Shown: positions 30,628 to 39,564, counted from the first letter of the stretch. The stretch: 43,705 nt of DNA from Anaerosporobacter sp031551385 (GCF_031551385.1 NZ_JAVBNS010000153.1:1-43705), one strand, 5' to 3'. Program-made: numbers and translations. The notes: a model not told the origin generated them from the letters alone.

Positions 30628-33033
30628 ATGTTTAATGTTGTTAAGAGAGATGGGGAAGTTGCAGAGTTTACCGTAAAGAAGATTTCGGATGCAATTTCAA
30701 AAGCATTTAATGCGACAGAAAAGCTTTATAATGATGATATCATTAATCTCTTAGTTCTACGTGTTACTTCGGATTTTCAGAACAAAATGAAAGATGGTGT
30801 AGTTAGCGTAGAGGATATTCAAGATTCCGTTGAACGTGTACTAGAACAAACAGGATATACAGATGTAGCAAAAGCATACATCTTATACCGCAAAAATCGT
30901 GAAAAAATCCGTAACATGAAATCGACAATTCTTGACTACAAAGAAATTGTTGATAGCTATGTGAAGGAAGAGGATTGGAGAGTAAAGGAAAACTCAACGG
31001 TAACATATTCTGTTGGAGGATTGATTCTTCATAATTCAGGATCAATAACTGCAAACTATTGGTTGTCTGAAGTTTACGACGAGGAGATTGCGGCTGCACA
31101 TAGAAATGCAGACATACATATTCATGATTTATCTATGCTAACAGGATATTGTGCAGGCTGGTCACTTAAGCAATTGATTAAAGAAGGTCTTGGTGGTATT
31201 CCAGGTAAGATTACTTCATCACCTGCAAGTCATTTATCAACGTTATGTAATCAGATGGTTAATTTCTTGGGAATTATGCAAAATGAGTGGGCTGGAGCGC
31301 AAGCATTTTCATCGTTTGATACGTACTTAGCTCCTTTAGTTAAAGCAGACAATTTCTCATATAAAGAAGTAAAACAATGTATTCAATCCTTTGTCTATGG
31401 TGTAAATACACCGAGCAGATGGGGAACGCAAGCACCATTTTCTAACATTACTCTTGACTGGACTGTTCCAAATGATTTGGCAGAACTTCCATGTATCGTT
31501 GCAGGTAAGGAGATGGATTTTAAATATAAAGATTGTAAGAGAGAAATGGATATGGTGAATAAGGCATTCATCGAAATTATGATTGAGGGAGACGCCAATG
31601 GACGTGGCTTCCAATATCCAATTCCAACGTACTCTATTACAAGAGACTTTGATTGGTCAGAAACAGAAAATAATAAAATGTTATTCGAAATGACAGCAAA
31701 ATATGGTACTCCATATTTCTCAAACTATATTAATAGTGATATGGAACCAAGTGACGTTCGTTCTATGTGCTGTCGTTTGCGACTTGATCTTAGAGAATTA
31801 AGAAAGAAAACAGGTGGTTTCTTTGGTTCAGGAGAAAGTACGGGAAGTGTTGGTGTAGTTACAATTAATATGCCACGTATTGCATACCTTGCGAAGAATG
31901 AAGAAGATTTCTTTAAGCGGCTAAATCGTATGATGGATGTAGCCGCACGCTCATTGATGGTTAAGAGAAAAATCATTTCTAAGTTATTAGAAGAAGGTTT
32001 GTACCCTTATACAAAGAGATATCTTGGAACGTTTGATAATCATTTTTCTACAATAGGTCTTATCGGTATGAATGAAGTAGGTTTAAATGCACGCTGGTTA
32101 GGAATGGATATGACAAGCAAGGAGACACAAGATTTTTCCGTTAAAGTATTAAAACATATGAAAGAACGTCTATCCGAATATCAAGTAGAGTATGGTGATT
32201 TGTATAATTTGGAGGCAACACCAGCAGAATCTACAACATATCGTCTTGCGAAACATGATAGAAAACGTTGGCCAGAGATTAAGACTGCTGGAAACGAAGG
32301 GGATACACCTTATTACACAAACAGTTCTCACCTACCAGTTAATTATACAGATGATATCTTCTCAGCATTGGATATTCAAGATCGTTTGCAAACATTATAT
32401 ACATCGGGAACGGTATTCCATGCATTCTTAGGTGAGAAACTTCCAGATTGGGAAGCAGCTGCAAAGCTGGTTCGTAAGATTGCAACAAATTATAAATTGC
32501 CATACTATACAATGTCTCCAACGTATTCAATCTGTAAGAATCATGGTTATATTAGTGGTGAGCATTTTACTTGTCCAGAATGTGGTGAGAAGGCAGAAGT
32601 TTATAGTCGTATCACAGGTTATTATAGACCTGTTCAAAACTGGAATGAAGGAAAATCACAAGAGTATGTAAATCGTAAGCTGTACAAGGCAGGAAATGCT
32701 TTTGAGGGAGCTGTTCAGGGACTTGAAAAGAGTGCAGTAGCCGAAGGGAAGGAAATCCATATAGTTGCTGATGAAAAAGAATGCAGTGATGTATCAAAAG
32801 ATGGATTATATTTGTTTACAACAAAAACTTGTCCGAATTGTATCATGGCAAAAGCGTATCTCGAAGGCTTGGATTATGTAGTCGTTGATGCGGAAGAAAA
32901 CATAGACGTAGCATCGGAACTTGGTATTATGCAGGCACCAACTTTACTTGAAGTAAAAGCGGGAAATGTGAAACGATACGTGAATGCTTCGAATATTAAG
33001 CGTTTTGTTGAAGAAAATTATGTAACGGTATAG
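30628..33033 (+). CDS. nrdD: Anaerobic ribonucleoside-triphosphate reductase with C-terminal thioredoxin-like domain
   Basis: An 801-residue class III ribonucleotide reductase that makes dNTPs in the absence of oxygen. Residues 1-95 form an ATP-cone (allosteric site). The catalytic part ends with zinc-type cysteines (CKNHGYISGEHFTCPECG) and the glycyl-radical loop RITGYYRPVQNWNEG (Gly about 663). Residues 725-801 form an extra thioredoxin/glutaredoxin-like domain with CPNC at 735-738 and a cis-Pro-like MQAPTLL, presumably a built-in reductant. The activase nrdG is not nearby. GAAGGGAGA precedes ATG 30628. It begins a block with thyA and folA. Confidence 0.95.
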   Translation: MFNVVKRDGEVAEFTVKKISDAISKAFNATEKLYNDDIINLLVLRVTSDFQNKMKDGVVSVEDIQDSVERVLEQTGYTDVAKAYILYRKNREKIRNMKSTILDYKEIVDSYVKEEDWRVKENSTVTYSVGGLILHNSGSITANYWLSEVYDEEIAAAHRNADIHIHDLSMLTGYCAGWSLKQLIKEGLGGIPGKITSSPASHLSTLCNQMVNFLGIMQNEWAGAQAFSSFDTYLAPLVKADNFSYKEVKQCIQSFVYGVNTPSRWGTQAPFSNITLDWTVPNDLAELPCIVAGKEMDFKYKDCKREMDMVNKAFIEIMIEGDANGRGFQYPIPTYSITRDFDWSETENNKMLFEMTAKYGTPYFSNYINSDMEPSDVRSMCCRLRLDLRELRKKTGGFFGSGESTGSVGVVTINMPRIAYLAKNEEDFFKRLNRMMDVAARSLMVKRKIISKLLEEGLYPYTKRYLGTFDNHFSTIGLIGMNEVGLNARWLGMDMTSKETQDFSVKVLKHMKERLSEYQVEYGDLYNLEATPAESTTYRLAKHDRKRWPEIKTAGNEGDTPYYTNSSHLPVNYTDDIFSALDIQDRLQTLYTSGTVFHAFLGEKLPDWEAAAKLVRKIATNYKLPYYTMSPTYSICKNHGYISGEHFTCPECGEKAEVYSRITGYYRPVQNWNEGKSQEYVNRKLYKAGNAFEGAVQGLEKSAVAEGKEIHIVADEKECSDVSKDGLYLFTTKTCPNCIMAKAYLEGLDYVVVDAEENIDVASELGIMQAPTLLEVKAGNVKRYVNASNIKRFVEENYVTV

Positions 33034-33075
33034 GATAGCAAGGTTGCTGCTTGTACAAATCGTTCAAAGTAATAG

Positions 33076-33125
33076 AAAAAACAAGGGCTTTGCAGAGTGA
33101 GTTATGCAAAAGCTCTTGTTTTTTT
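33076..33125 (+). terminator. Rho-independent terminator after nrdD
   Basis: ACAAGGGCTTTGCA pairs with TGCAAAAGCTCTTGT, followed by seven T residues. Confidence 0.85.
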
Positions 33126-33203
33126 GATATAGATACTTTAGAATAATGTAGGGTACACCCTATGTCAAGGGGAGTTACAATCAGAGAGCTAAGGAGGCAG
33201 TAC

Positions 33204-34049
33204 ATGAGTTTAGCAGATAATTTATTTATAGATATGTGTAAAGACATTTTAGAAAATGGCGTTAGTACAGAAGGAGAGAAAGTTCGCCCGAAATGGGAGG
33301 ATGGTTCTTTTGCATATACAATTAAGAAATTCGGAGTTGTAAATCGTTACGACTTATCAAAAGAATTTCCAGCATTGACACTTCGCAGAACGGCTATCAA
33401 AACTTGTATCGATGAGATACTATGGATTTGGCAAAAGAAATCGAACAATGTGAATGATTTGAATAGTAAGATTTGGGATAGCTGGGCGGATGAGACAGGC
33501 TCTATCGGTAAGGCTTATGGTTACCAAGTTGGAGTAAAACATAGATATAAAGAAGGCATGATGGATCAGATTGACCGTGTTATCTATGATTTAAAGAACA
33601 ATCCATATAGCCGTCGTATTATTACGAATCTTTATGTACACCAAGATTTAGATGAGATGCACTTATATCCATGTGCGTATAGTATGACATTCAATGTGAC
33701 AAAGAAAGCAGATGGCAAGATGTATCTGAATGCGATTCTGAATCAACGTTCACAAGATATTCTTGCAGCAAACAGTATGAATGTGTGCCAATATGCAGTA
33801 CTTATCCATATGTTAGCACAAGTATGTGATTTGGAAGTGGGAGAGTTTGTTCACGTAATTGCAGATGCTCATATCTATGACCGTCATATACCGATTATTG
33901 AAGAGTTAATTACAAGACCGACTTATGATGCGCCAACATTCTGGATGAATCCTGAGATAAAGGATTTCTATCAGTTTACAGTAGATGATTTCCGTCTTGA
34001 TAATTATGTGACAGGGCCAAAGGTAGAGAATATTCCTGTTGCGATTTAG
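33204..34049 (+). CDS. thyA: Thymidylate synthase
   Basis: A 281-residue ThyA-type enzyme converting dUMP to dTMP with methylene-tetrahydrofolate. The catalytic Cys is in HLYPCAYSMTF (about residue 157), with NPYSRRIIT before it, NQRSQDILAANSMN and HVIADAHIYDRHIP after it. The YPCAY (rather than LPPCH) and QRSQD...ANSMN variants mark a divergent clostridial-type ThyA. ATG 33204 follows AAGGAGG (33191-33197); an in-frame ATG at 33162 would add 14 residues unlike ThyA. A perfect short hairpin TAGGGT/ACCCTA lies at 33149-33162. folA follows, consistent with recycling of the dihydrofolate produced. Confidence 0.94.
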   Translation: MSLADNLFIDMCKDILENGVSTEGEKVRPKWEDGSFAYTIKKFGVVNRYDLSKEFPALTLRRTAIKTCIDEILWIWQKKSNNVNDLNSKIWDSWADETGSIGKAYGYQVGVKHRYKEGMMDQIDRVIYDLKNNPYSRRIITNLYVHQDLDEMHLYPCAYSMTFNVTKKADGKMYLNAILNQRSQDILAANSMNVCQYAVLIHMLAQVCDLEVGEFVHVIADAHIYDRHIPIIEELITRPTYDAPTFWMNPEIKDFYQFTVDDFRLDNYVTGPKVENIPVAI

Positions 34050-34087
34050 GTACGTGTCTGAAGAAAGAAAATAATGATAAAGGAGAT

Positions 34088-34140
34088 ATGCGCCCTAGGG
34101 CGGTATCACAGCAAGTTTGTGATATGCATGAGTGTATTAT
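34088..34140 (+). promoter_or_regulatory. Hairpin leader of folA, shared with feoA2
   Basis: CGCCCTAGGGCG (34091-34102) is a perfect 12-base palindrome. TATCACA/TGTGATA (about 34104-34124) forms a second hairpin, followed by ATGCATG and, 17 bases after that ATG, the folA start. The second hairpin, ATGCATG and spacing match the feoA2 leader (779-816). An 18-codon frame from ATG 34088 (MRPRAVSQQVCDMHECII) ends in a TGA that overlaps the folA ATG, though its AGGAG is only 2 bases away. Whether it is translated is unknown. Confidence 0.5.
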
Positions 34141-34632
34141 ATGAATATAATCGTAGCAGTAGATAAGAATTGGGCGATTGGGAATAAGAATGATTTACTT
34201 GTTAGAATTCCTGCTGACCAACGTTTCTTTCGAGAAGAGACGACAGGGAAAGTGGTTATTATGGGACGTAAAACGTTAGAAAGTTTTCCTCAAAGTAAGC
34301 CATTGCCAAATCGAATGAATATTGTAATTACAAGAAAAGCAGATTATAAAGTAGATGGAGCAACTGTTGTAGGCAGTATAGAGGAAGCGCTTGAATTAGT
34401 GAAAGATTATAAATCAGAAGATGTCTTTGTTATCGGTGGTGATTCTATCTATCATCAAATGCTTTCATATTGTGATGTTGCTCATATAACGAAGATTGAT
34501 TATGGTTATGAAGCGGATACGTATTTTCCGAATCTTGATGAAATGCCAGAATGGAAGATTACAGATCAATCCGATGAGCAGACGTATTACGATTTAGAAT
34601 ATTGGTTTATTAAATATGAAAGACAAAACTAA
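34141..34632 (+). CDS. folA: Dihydrofolate reductase
   Basis: A 163-residue DHFR regenerating tetrahydrofolate. The family pattern is clear: MNIIVAVDKNWAIGNKNDLL, the VVIMGRKTLESFP NADPH segment, VFVIGGDSIY, and the ADTYFP end. ATG 34141 is preferred because the protein then begins exactly like DHFR; GTG 34132 adds three residues. No strong Shine-Dalgarno stands before it, so translation may depend on the leader described above. It follows thyA with a 91-base gap and is probably in the same transcript. Confidence 0.95.
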   Translation: MNIIVAVDKNWAIGNKNDLLVRIPADQRFFREETTGKVVIMGRKTLESFPQSKPLPNRMNIVITRKADYKVDGATVVGSIEEALELVKDYKSEDVFVIGGDSIYHQMLSYCDVAHITKIDYGYEADTYFPNLDEMPEWKITDQSDEQTYYDLEYWFIKYERQN

Positions 34633-34789
34633 TAGATAGTAAAATCGATATGATTAATTAGAATAGTAGTATATAAATTATATAACTATAATGAATATAA
34701 GCTATAAACAATTGATATGTAAAAAGATTTTGTGAAACTATTGAATTTCATTTTTGAGAAGACTAATATATATTTCAGAAGTGGATAAG

Positions 34790-34826
34790 TGCTTACTGTT
34801 CACACAAAGCGTTCGCAACAACGATA
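34790..34826 (-). repeat. Short hairpin repeat, copy 3 of 3 (inverted)
   Basis: The reverse strand reads GTTGCGAACGCTTTGTGTGA followed by ACAGTAAG, matching the repeats at 7908-7941 and 22975-23010 with a few substitutions. It lies between folA and ilvE, just upstream of the ilvE ribosome binding site; the rest of this 214-base gap is AT-rich with nothing else assignable. Confidence 0.6.
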
Positions 34827-34852
34827 AGTTACAATTAGGAAGGTGAATGATT

Positions 34853-35923
34853 ATGTTAAATATTAGATATGAAAAAACAACTACACCAAATGAATTACCA
34901 GCAGAAGATAATCCATTAAAATTTGGTACAATCTTTACAGATCATATGTTTATTATGAATTACGAAACTGGTAAAGGATGGCATGATGCAAGAATTGTTC
35001 CTTATGCACCAATTACGTTAGCTCCTTCAGCTATGGTATTTCACTATGGTCAAGAGATGTTTGAAGGCTTAAAGGCATATAAAACAGAAGATGGAAGAAC
35101 ATTATTATTCCGTCCAGACAAGAATATAGAGAGAGCAAATAATACAAACAGAAGAATCTGTATCCCAGAAATTCCAGAGGAAGCTTTCTTAGATGCATTA
35201 AAAGCGCTTGTTAAAACAGATGAAGCTTGGATTCCAACAAAACCAGGAACATCTTTATACATTAGACCTTTTGTTATTGCAACAGATCCGTTCCTTGGCG
35301 TTCGTCCATCAGACACATATATGTTTATGATTATTTTATCACCAGTAGGTGCTTACTATCCGGAAGGGCTTAATCCAGTTAAGATTTGGATTGAAGATGA
35401 ATATGTTCGTGCTGTTAAGGGTGGAGTTGGTGAAGCGAAAACAGGTGCTAACTATGTTGCTTCTTTAGCTGCTCAAGTAAAAGCACATGATGATGGATAT
35501 TCACAAGTATTATGGCTTGATGGTGTTGAGAGAAAATACATTGAAGAAGTTGGAGCAATGAACATCTTCTTTAAGATTAATGGAACAGTAGTTACCCCTA
35601 AATTAAATGGTAGTATCTTACCTGGTGTTACAAGAAATTCTGTTATTGAATTATGTAAATCATGGGGCGTTCCTGTAGATGAGAGAAGAATCTCTGTAGA
35701 TGAATTATATGAAGCGTCGAAAGATGGTTCTTTAGAAGAGGTATTTGGTACAGGTACAGCAGCAGTTATCTCACCAGTAGGTCATCTTCGTTTTGAAGAT
35801 CATGTAATGCAAGTTAATGATGGTGGAATTGGTGAGCTTAGCCAAAGAATCTATGATACGATTACAGGCATTCAATTAGGTAAAGTGGAAGACACATTCA
35901 ACTGGGTTGTTGAAGTAAAATAA
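34853..35923 (+). CDS. ilvE: Branched-chain amino acid aminotransferase
   Basis: A 356-residue fold-type IV PLP enzyme for the last step of Leu, Ile and Val synthesis. It shows FHYGQEMFEGLKAY, RPDKNIERANNTNRR, the PLP lysine in GVGEAKTGANYVAS (about residue 197), VEEVGAMNIFF and GTGTAAVISPVG. ATG 34853 lies 8 bases after AGGAAGGTGA; ATG 34847 is too close to it. I see no T-box leader in the upstream gap. A terminator follows, so it is a single-gene unit. Confidence 0.95.
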   Translation: MLNIRYEKTTTPNELPAEDNPLKFGTIFTDHMFIMNYETGKGWHDARIVPYAPITLAPSAMVFHYGQEMFEGLKAYKTEDGRTLLFRPDKNIERANNTNRRICIPEIPEEAFLDALKALVKTDEAWIPTKPGTSLYIRPFVIATDPFLGVRPSDTYMFMIILSPVGAYYPEGLNPVKIWIEDEYVRAVKGGVGEAKTGANYVASLAAQVKAHDDGYSQVLWLDGVERKYIEEVGAMNIFFKINGTVVTPKLNGSILPGVTRNSVIELCKSWGVPVDERRISVDELYEASKDGSLEEVFGTGTAAVISPVGHLRFEDHVMQVNDGGIGELSQRIYDTITGIQLGKVEDTFNWVVEVK

Positions 35924-35933
35924 AGAACAGAAA

Positions 35934-35969
35934 GAGAAGAAGCCGAGAAGTTTGGTTTCTTCTTTTTCT
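35934..35969 (+). terminator. Rho-independent terminator after ilvE
   Basis: AAAGAGAAGAAGCC pairs with GGTTTCTTCTTTTT and ends in a T-run. Confidence 0.75.
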
Positions 35970-36112
35970 AGTTGTCATACCCACGTTAATTTGTTAGAAT
36001 AATTGTAGTTATTCAAGAAACATATTTTTTGCAATTTGTGTGCACAAACTAATTGGATAGACGTAATCTTGAAAATTAGTTATATAGAAAAGAAAAGAGA
36101 GGTACAAGTATA

Positions 36113-36880
36113 GTGGCAGAGAATTTCAAAAATACAGCCGTAATCACAAGCGTAGTTAAATTACAAGAAGATATTGTCAGTATGTGGCTTAAAGATAAAG
36201 AGATTGCTATGGCGGCAAAACCAGGACAATTCGTTTCGTTCTATTGCAAGGATGGAAGTCGTCTATTACCTAGACCAATTAGTATCTGTGAGATTAATCA
36301 AAGTGAAGGAACATTACGATTTGTATTCCGTTTAGTTGGCGAAGGAACAAAGGAAATCGCTACGTATCAAGTAGGAGATACCATTACAATTATGGGGCCT
36401 CTTGGTAATGGATTTACATTAGAAGGTAAGAAAGCAATCCTAATCGGTGGTGGAATTGGAATTCCTCCAATGTTAGAGTTAGCGAAACAACTTAATATAG
36501 AGAAAAGCATTGTACTGGGATACAGAGATGTTACATTTATGAATGAAGAATTTGAATCTCATGGTGATGTATACATTGCAACAGAAGACGGGAGTACAGG
36601 TGTAAAAGGAAATGTTATTGACGCCATTCGTGAACATGCGCTTGACGCGGATATCATCTTTGCTTGCGGGCCAACGCCAATGCTTCGTGGAATTAAAGCA
36701 TATGCACTAGAGAATGGAATCAAAGCTCAAATCTCTCTTGAAGAGAGAATGGCATGTGGTATTGGTGCATGTCTTGCCTGTGTATGTAAAACAAAAGAAG
36801 TTGACCATCATACGCATGTTCATAACACAAGAATATGCAAAGACGGTCCAGTATTCTATGCTGAGGAGGTAGAACTATAA
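36113..36880 (+). CDS. pyrK: Dihydroorotate dehydrogenase B, electron transfer subunit
   Basis: A 255-residue FAD and [2Fe-2S] protein that passes electrons from PyrD to NAD+. The FAD site is LLPRPISICEI, the NAD-binding part is LIGGGIGIPPMLELA, and cluster cysteines are CGIGACLAC (about 214-222) plus one in RICKDG. The start is GTG 36113 after AGAGAGGT. Its TAA overlaps the pyrD ATG (TAATG). The 190-base upstream gap holds the ilvE terminator, a TTTGTG/CACAAA dyad at 36035-36048 and an AACTAATT/AATTAGTT hairpin (about 36045-36080), possible control sites; no PyrR-type loop is recognised. Confidence 0.95.
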   Translation: MAENFKNTAVITSVVKLQEDIVSMWLKDKEIAMAAKPGQFVSFYCKDGSRLLPRPISICEINQSEGTLRFVFRLVGEGTKEIATYQVGDTITIMGPLGNGFTLEGKKAILIGGGIGIPPMLELAKQLNIEKSIVLGYRDVTFMNEEFESHGDVYIATEDGSTGVKGNVIDAIREHALDADIIFACGPTPMLRGIKAYALENGIKAQISLEERMACGIGACLACVCKTKEVDHHTHVHNTRICKDGPVFYAEEVEL

Positions 36881-37782
36881 TGAATCTAAAAGTAAACTTA
36901 GCTGGTGTAGAACTTAATAACCCAGTAATGACTGCCTCTGGTACATTTGGTTCTGGAATTGAGTATAGTGATTTTGTTGATTTGAATCGTTTGGGCGCAG
37001 TTGTGACAAAAGGTGTAGCAAATATACCTTGGGAAGGAAATGCGACTCCAAGAATTGCTGAGACATATGGTGGTATGCTGAATGCAGTAGGATTACAAAA
37101 TCCTGGTATTGATGTATTTGCAGAGAGAGATTTACCATTTCTTAAAAAGTACGATACGAAAGTAATTGTAAATGTATGTGGTAAGTCGGAACGTGACTAT
37201 GTTGAGGTTGTAGAACGATTAGCCAATGAATCGGTTGATTTGTTAGAGATTAATATATCATGTCCGAATGTAAAAGAAGGTGGAATTGCTTTTGGACAAA
37301 ATGCAAAAAGCGTGGAAGAGATCACTCGTGCAGTAAAGAAAGTGGCAAAACAGCCAATTATTATGAAGTTAAGCCCGAATGTTACGGATATTACAGAGAC
37401 AGCGAAAGCAGCAGAAGCTGGTGGAGCAGATGTGTTATCATTGATTAATACGCTTACTGGAATGAAGATTGATGTTAATAAAAGAAGTTTTGTATTAGCT
37501 AATAAAACAGGCGGATTATCAGGCCCAGCGATTAAACCTGTTGCAGTTCGTATGGTTTATCAAGTTGCAAATGCAGTAAGCTTGCCAATTATTGGAATGG
37601 GTGGTATTATGAATGTGGAAGATGCTTTAGAATTCATAATGGCAGGAGCAACAGCGGTATCTGTAGGTACAGCGAACTTCGCAAATCCAACAGCAACAAT
37701 GGAAATCGTAAAAGGTTTAGAAGAGTATCTGAAAAAGAATTCGATTGAAGATATTAACTCTTTGATTGGTTGTGTAAAATAG
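36880..37782 (+). CDS. pyrD: Dihydroorotate dehydrogenase B, catalytic subunit
   Basis: A 300-residue FMN enzyme of class 1B, oxidising dihydroorotate to orotate in pyrimidine synthesis. Motifs: NPVMTASGTFGSG at the start, the catalytic Cys in INISCPNVKEGG, KLSPNVTDI, and the phosphate site IIGMGGI...VSVGTANF. It is translationally coupled to pyrK by a one-base overlap and forms the PyrDK heterotetramer with it. Length is normal. Confidence 0.97.
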   Translation: MNLKVNLAGVELNNPVMTASGTFGSGIEYSDFVDLNRLGAVVTKGVANIPWEGNATPRIAETYGGMLNAVGLQNPGIDVFAERDLPFLKKYDTKVIVNVCGKSERDYVEVVERLANESVDLLEINISCPNVKEGGIAFGQNAKSVEEITRAVKKVAKQPIIMKLSPNVTDITETAKAAEAGGADVLSLINTLTGMKIDVNKRSFVLANKTGGLSGPAIKPVAVRMVYQVANAVSLPIIGMGGIMNVEDALEFIMAGATAVSVGTANFANPTATMEIVKGLEEYLKKNSIEDINSLIGCVK

Positions 37783-37848
37783 TATAGTGAAGAGCTTGTG
37801 TTAGAGCAAAAGAAAATTAAAACATATCAGAAAACAGGAGGATATACA

Positions 37849-38526
37849 ATGGAACAATATAAGAAAGAGTTTATTGAATTTATGGTGGATTGTGGCGTAT
37901 TAAAGTTTGGAGATTTCGTTACGAAGAGTGGAAGAAAGACGCCTTTCTTTGTAAATACAGGATTTTACCGTAAAGGTGCACAATTACGTAAACTAGGTGA
38001 ATATTATGCGAAGGCAATCGAAAGCAAATTTGGATTTGACTTTGATATTCTTTTTGGACCAGCTTATAAAGGAATTCCTCTAAGTGTAGCGACTACAATG
38101 GCAATCAGTGAACATTATGGCGTAGATATCGGATACTGTTCAAATCGTAAAGAAGAAAAGGACCATGGAGATACAGGCATCCTTCTTGGAAGCCCTATTC
38201 AGGATAAGAACAAAGTTGTTATTATCGAAGACGTAACAACGGCTGGAACATCGATTCAAGAAACACTACCAATTCTTAAAGCACAAGGAGATGTTGATGT
38301 TCTTGGACTTGTAGTTTCTGTAGATAGAATGGAACGTGGTCAAGGAACTAAGAGTGCATTAAGTGAGATAGAAGAAGCATATGGTTTAAAGACAACAGCA
38401 ATTGTAACTATGGCAGAAGTTGTAGAACACTTGTATAATAATCCGTATAATGGTAAAATTATTATTGACGATACATTAAAAGAAGCGATTGATGCATATT
38501 ATGTTCAATATGGTGTGCAAGAATAA
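37849..38526 (+). CDS. pyrE: Orotate phosphoribosyltransferase
   Basis: A 225-residue enzyme joining orotate and PRPP to OMP. The PRPP motif is VVIIEDVTTAGTS, and FGPAYKGIPLSV and RKEEKDHGDTG segments are typical of the longer clostridial PyrE. ATG 37849 follows ACAGGAGG at a good distance; the frame opens at TTG 37798, but that extension has no family similarity. It lies 66 bases after pyrD, in one pyrimidine operon. pyrF and pyrB/C are not in the window. Confidence 0.96.
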   Translation: MEQYKKEFIEFMVDCGVLKFGDFVTKSGRKTPFFVNTGFYRKGAQLRKLGEYYAKAIESKFGFDFDILFGPAYKGIPLSVATTMAISEHYGVDIGYCSNRKEEKDHGDTGILLGSPIQDKNKVVIIEDVTTAGTSIQETLPILKAQGDVDVLGLVVSVDRMERGQGTKSALSEIEEAYGLKTTAIVTMAEVVEHLYNNPYNGKIIIDDTLKEAIDAYYVQYGVQE

Positions 38527-38550
38527 CTTCTATTGATTGGAGGAATGAAG

Positions 38551-38703
38551 ATGGGCGAAAAAGTATATAAAACTATGAAATCAGTAGGAACATGTAATCT
38601 AGTATTAGGCATCTGCATTATCGTGTTTGGTATTGGAGCAGGTGTTGCTACGATTGTTAATGGTGGAAGATTACTTAGCAAGAAGTCGGATATATTGTTT
38701 TAA
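38551..38703 (+). CDS. Small membrane protein of unknown function behind pyrE
   Basis: A 50-residue protein: a 13-residue basic start (MGEKVYKTMKSVGTC), one membrane helix (NLVLGICIIVFGIGAGVATI), then a basic tail (GGRLLSKKSD). GGAGG stands 7 bases before ATG 38551, 25 bases after pyrE, so it is very likely translated from the pyr transcript. I do not recognise a family. A role in regulating a membrane partner, perhaps a transporter or PyrDK, is only a guess. Confidence 0.7.
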   Translation: MGEKVYKTMKSVGTCNLVLGICIIVFGIGAGVATIVNGGRLLSKKSDILF

Positions 38704-38723
38704 GTAATTATAGGGAATAAGTA

Positions 38724-38761
38724 ACAAGGCACAACTTGATTGACATCATTTTGTGCCTTGT
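38724..38761 (+). terminator. Terminator-like hairpin ending the pyr operon
   Basis: ACAAGGCACAA (38724-38734) is the exact complement of TTGTGCCTTGT (38751-38761). No strong T-run follows, only ATGCTTTAT. The next 300 bases to 39066 are AT-rich with no gene; they hold only TATAAT at 39014-39019 and the leader hairpin listed next. Confidence 0.6.
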
Positions 38762-39026
38762 ATGCTTTATCATGCAATGGGAATGGGAATTTTAGTGGAT
38801 ATAATAAGCCTTGTAGCACTGCAGAGATGCTATAAGTTGTAATAGAAAAAATACATATTTTATTAAATAATAAATAAAAAATAGGAAATTAGTACCCTAT
38901 TCCATATCTAACACTTGAAAAAAGGCGTTAACTCTGATACGATTATGTTTGTGGTCTTTCAACCAACACGCAAGATATGATATTATGAAGAAGAGCCGCA
39001 TTCATATCTTTCGTATAATAGGCAGC

Positions 39027-39053
39027 AAGTATTATAAGGAGTTTATAATACTT
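39027..39053 (+). promoter_or_regulatory. Leader hairpin of lipoprotein 1, with a binding-site-like loop
   Basis: AAGTATTATA (39027-39036) is the exact complement of TATAATACTT (39044-39053). The loop reads AGGAGTT. The real ribosome binding site GAGGAGG follows at once. A degraded copy of the same leader, AAGTATTATAAGGACGTTAT, stands at 39599-39618 before lipoprotein 2. Confidence 0.6.
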
Positions 39054-39066
39054 AAGAGGAGGAAAA

Positions 39067-39564
39067 ATGAAAAAAATCACTAAAAGTTTAATCGCAGTGC
39101 TTGCGTTATGTTTAGCATTTGCATTAACAGGATGCTCAGACAAGAAGGCAGAAAAAAAATACCACGATGATGTAGAGGCAATACAAAGCAATATAATATT
39201 GGCTAATTCAACAATGCTTACAGATTTACAAACATTTATAGCAGATGTAACAAATGAAGATGCAAAAGCAAAAGTTCTTGAAGATATTAAGACAATGGAA
39301 ACAGAATTTACTACATTAAGAGATTTAACAGCTCCCAAAAGATATAAAGAGGCACAAATTGTTTATAAAGAAGCAGCAGAAGAAGGATTAAAAGGAACTG
39401 AAGATTATTCTGTAGCAATTCAAAATTGTACAGAGGCAGTATTCACAGATCAAACAGCTAATGATGAATTCATGACACGTATTACAGAAGGTGACGATCA
39501 TATTACGGCAGCTGGTACAAAAATTTCAGAAGCAAGTCAAATTGCTAACGAAGCAAATAAATAA
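39067..39564 (+). CDS. Helical lipoprotein, tandem paralog 1
   Basis: A 165-residue lipoprotein: signal MKKITKSLIAVLALCLAF, lipobox LTGC (Cys at 23), then a helical, acidic domain with spaced LTDLQTF, DVTNED and TAPKRYKEAQ segments. It aligns without gaps to the next protein along its whole length, with roughly half or more positions identical. I do not recognise the family. Long amphipathic helices suggest a helical bundle at the outer membrane face. GAGGAGG precedes ATG 39067. Confidence 0.8.
   Translation: MKKITKSLIAVLALCLAFALTGCSDKKAEKKYHDDVEAIQSNIILANSTMLTDLQTFIADVTNEDAKAKVLEDIKTMETEFTTLRDLTAPKRYKEAQIVYKEAAEEGLKGTEDYSVAIQNCTEAVFTDQTANDEFMTRITEGDDHITAAGTKISEASQIANEANK

Noticed and set aside
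34633..34852. A T-box riboswitch upstream of ilvE
   Set aside because: The T-box core (TGGNACCGCG type) and its terminator are absent from the gap.
36035..36048. TTTGTG-TG-CACAAA dyad before pyrK as a defined operator
   Set aside because: A six-base dyad in AT-rich DNA is common; no second copy or known consensus supports it.
36000..36112. A PyrR-binding attenuator before the pyr genes
   Set aside because: No PyrR-binding loop consensus and no terminator were found between the ilvE terminator and the pyrK start.
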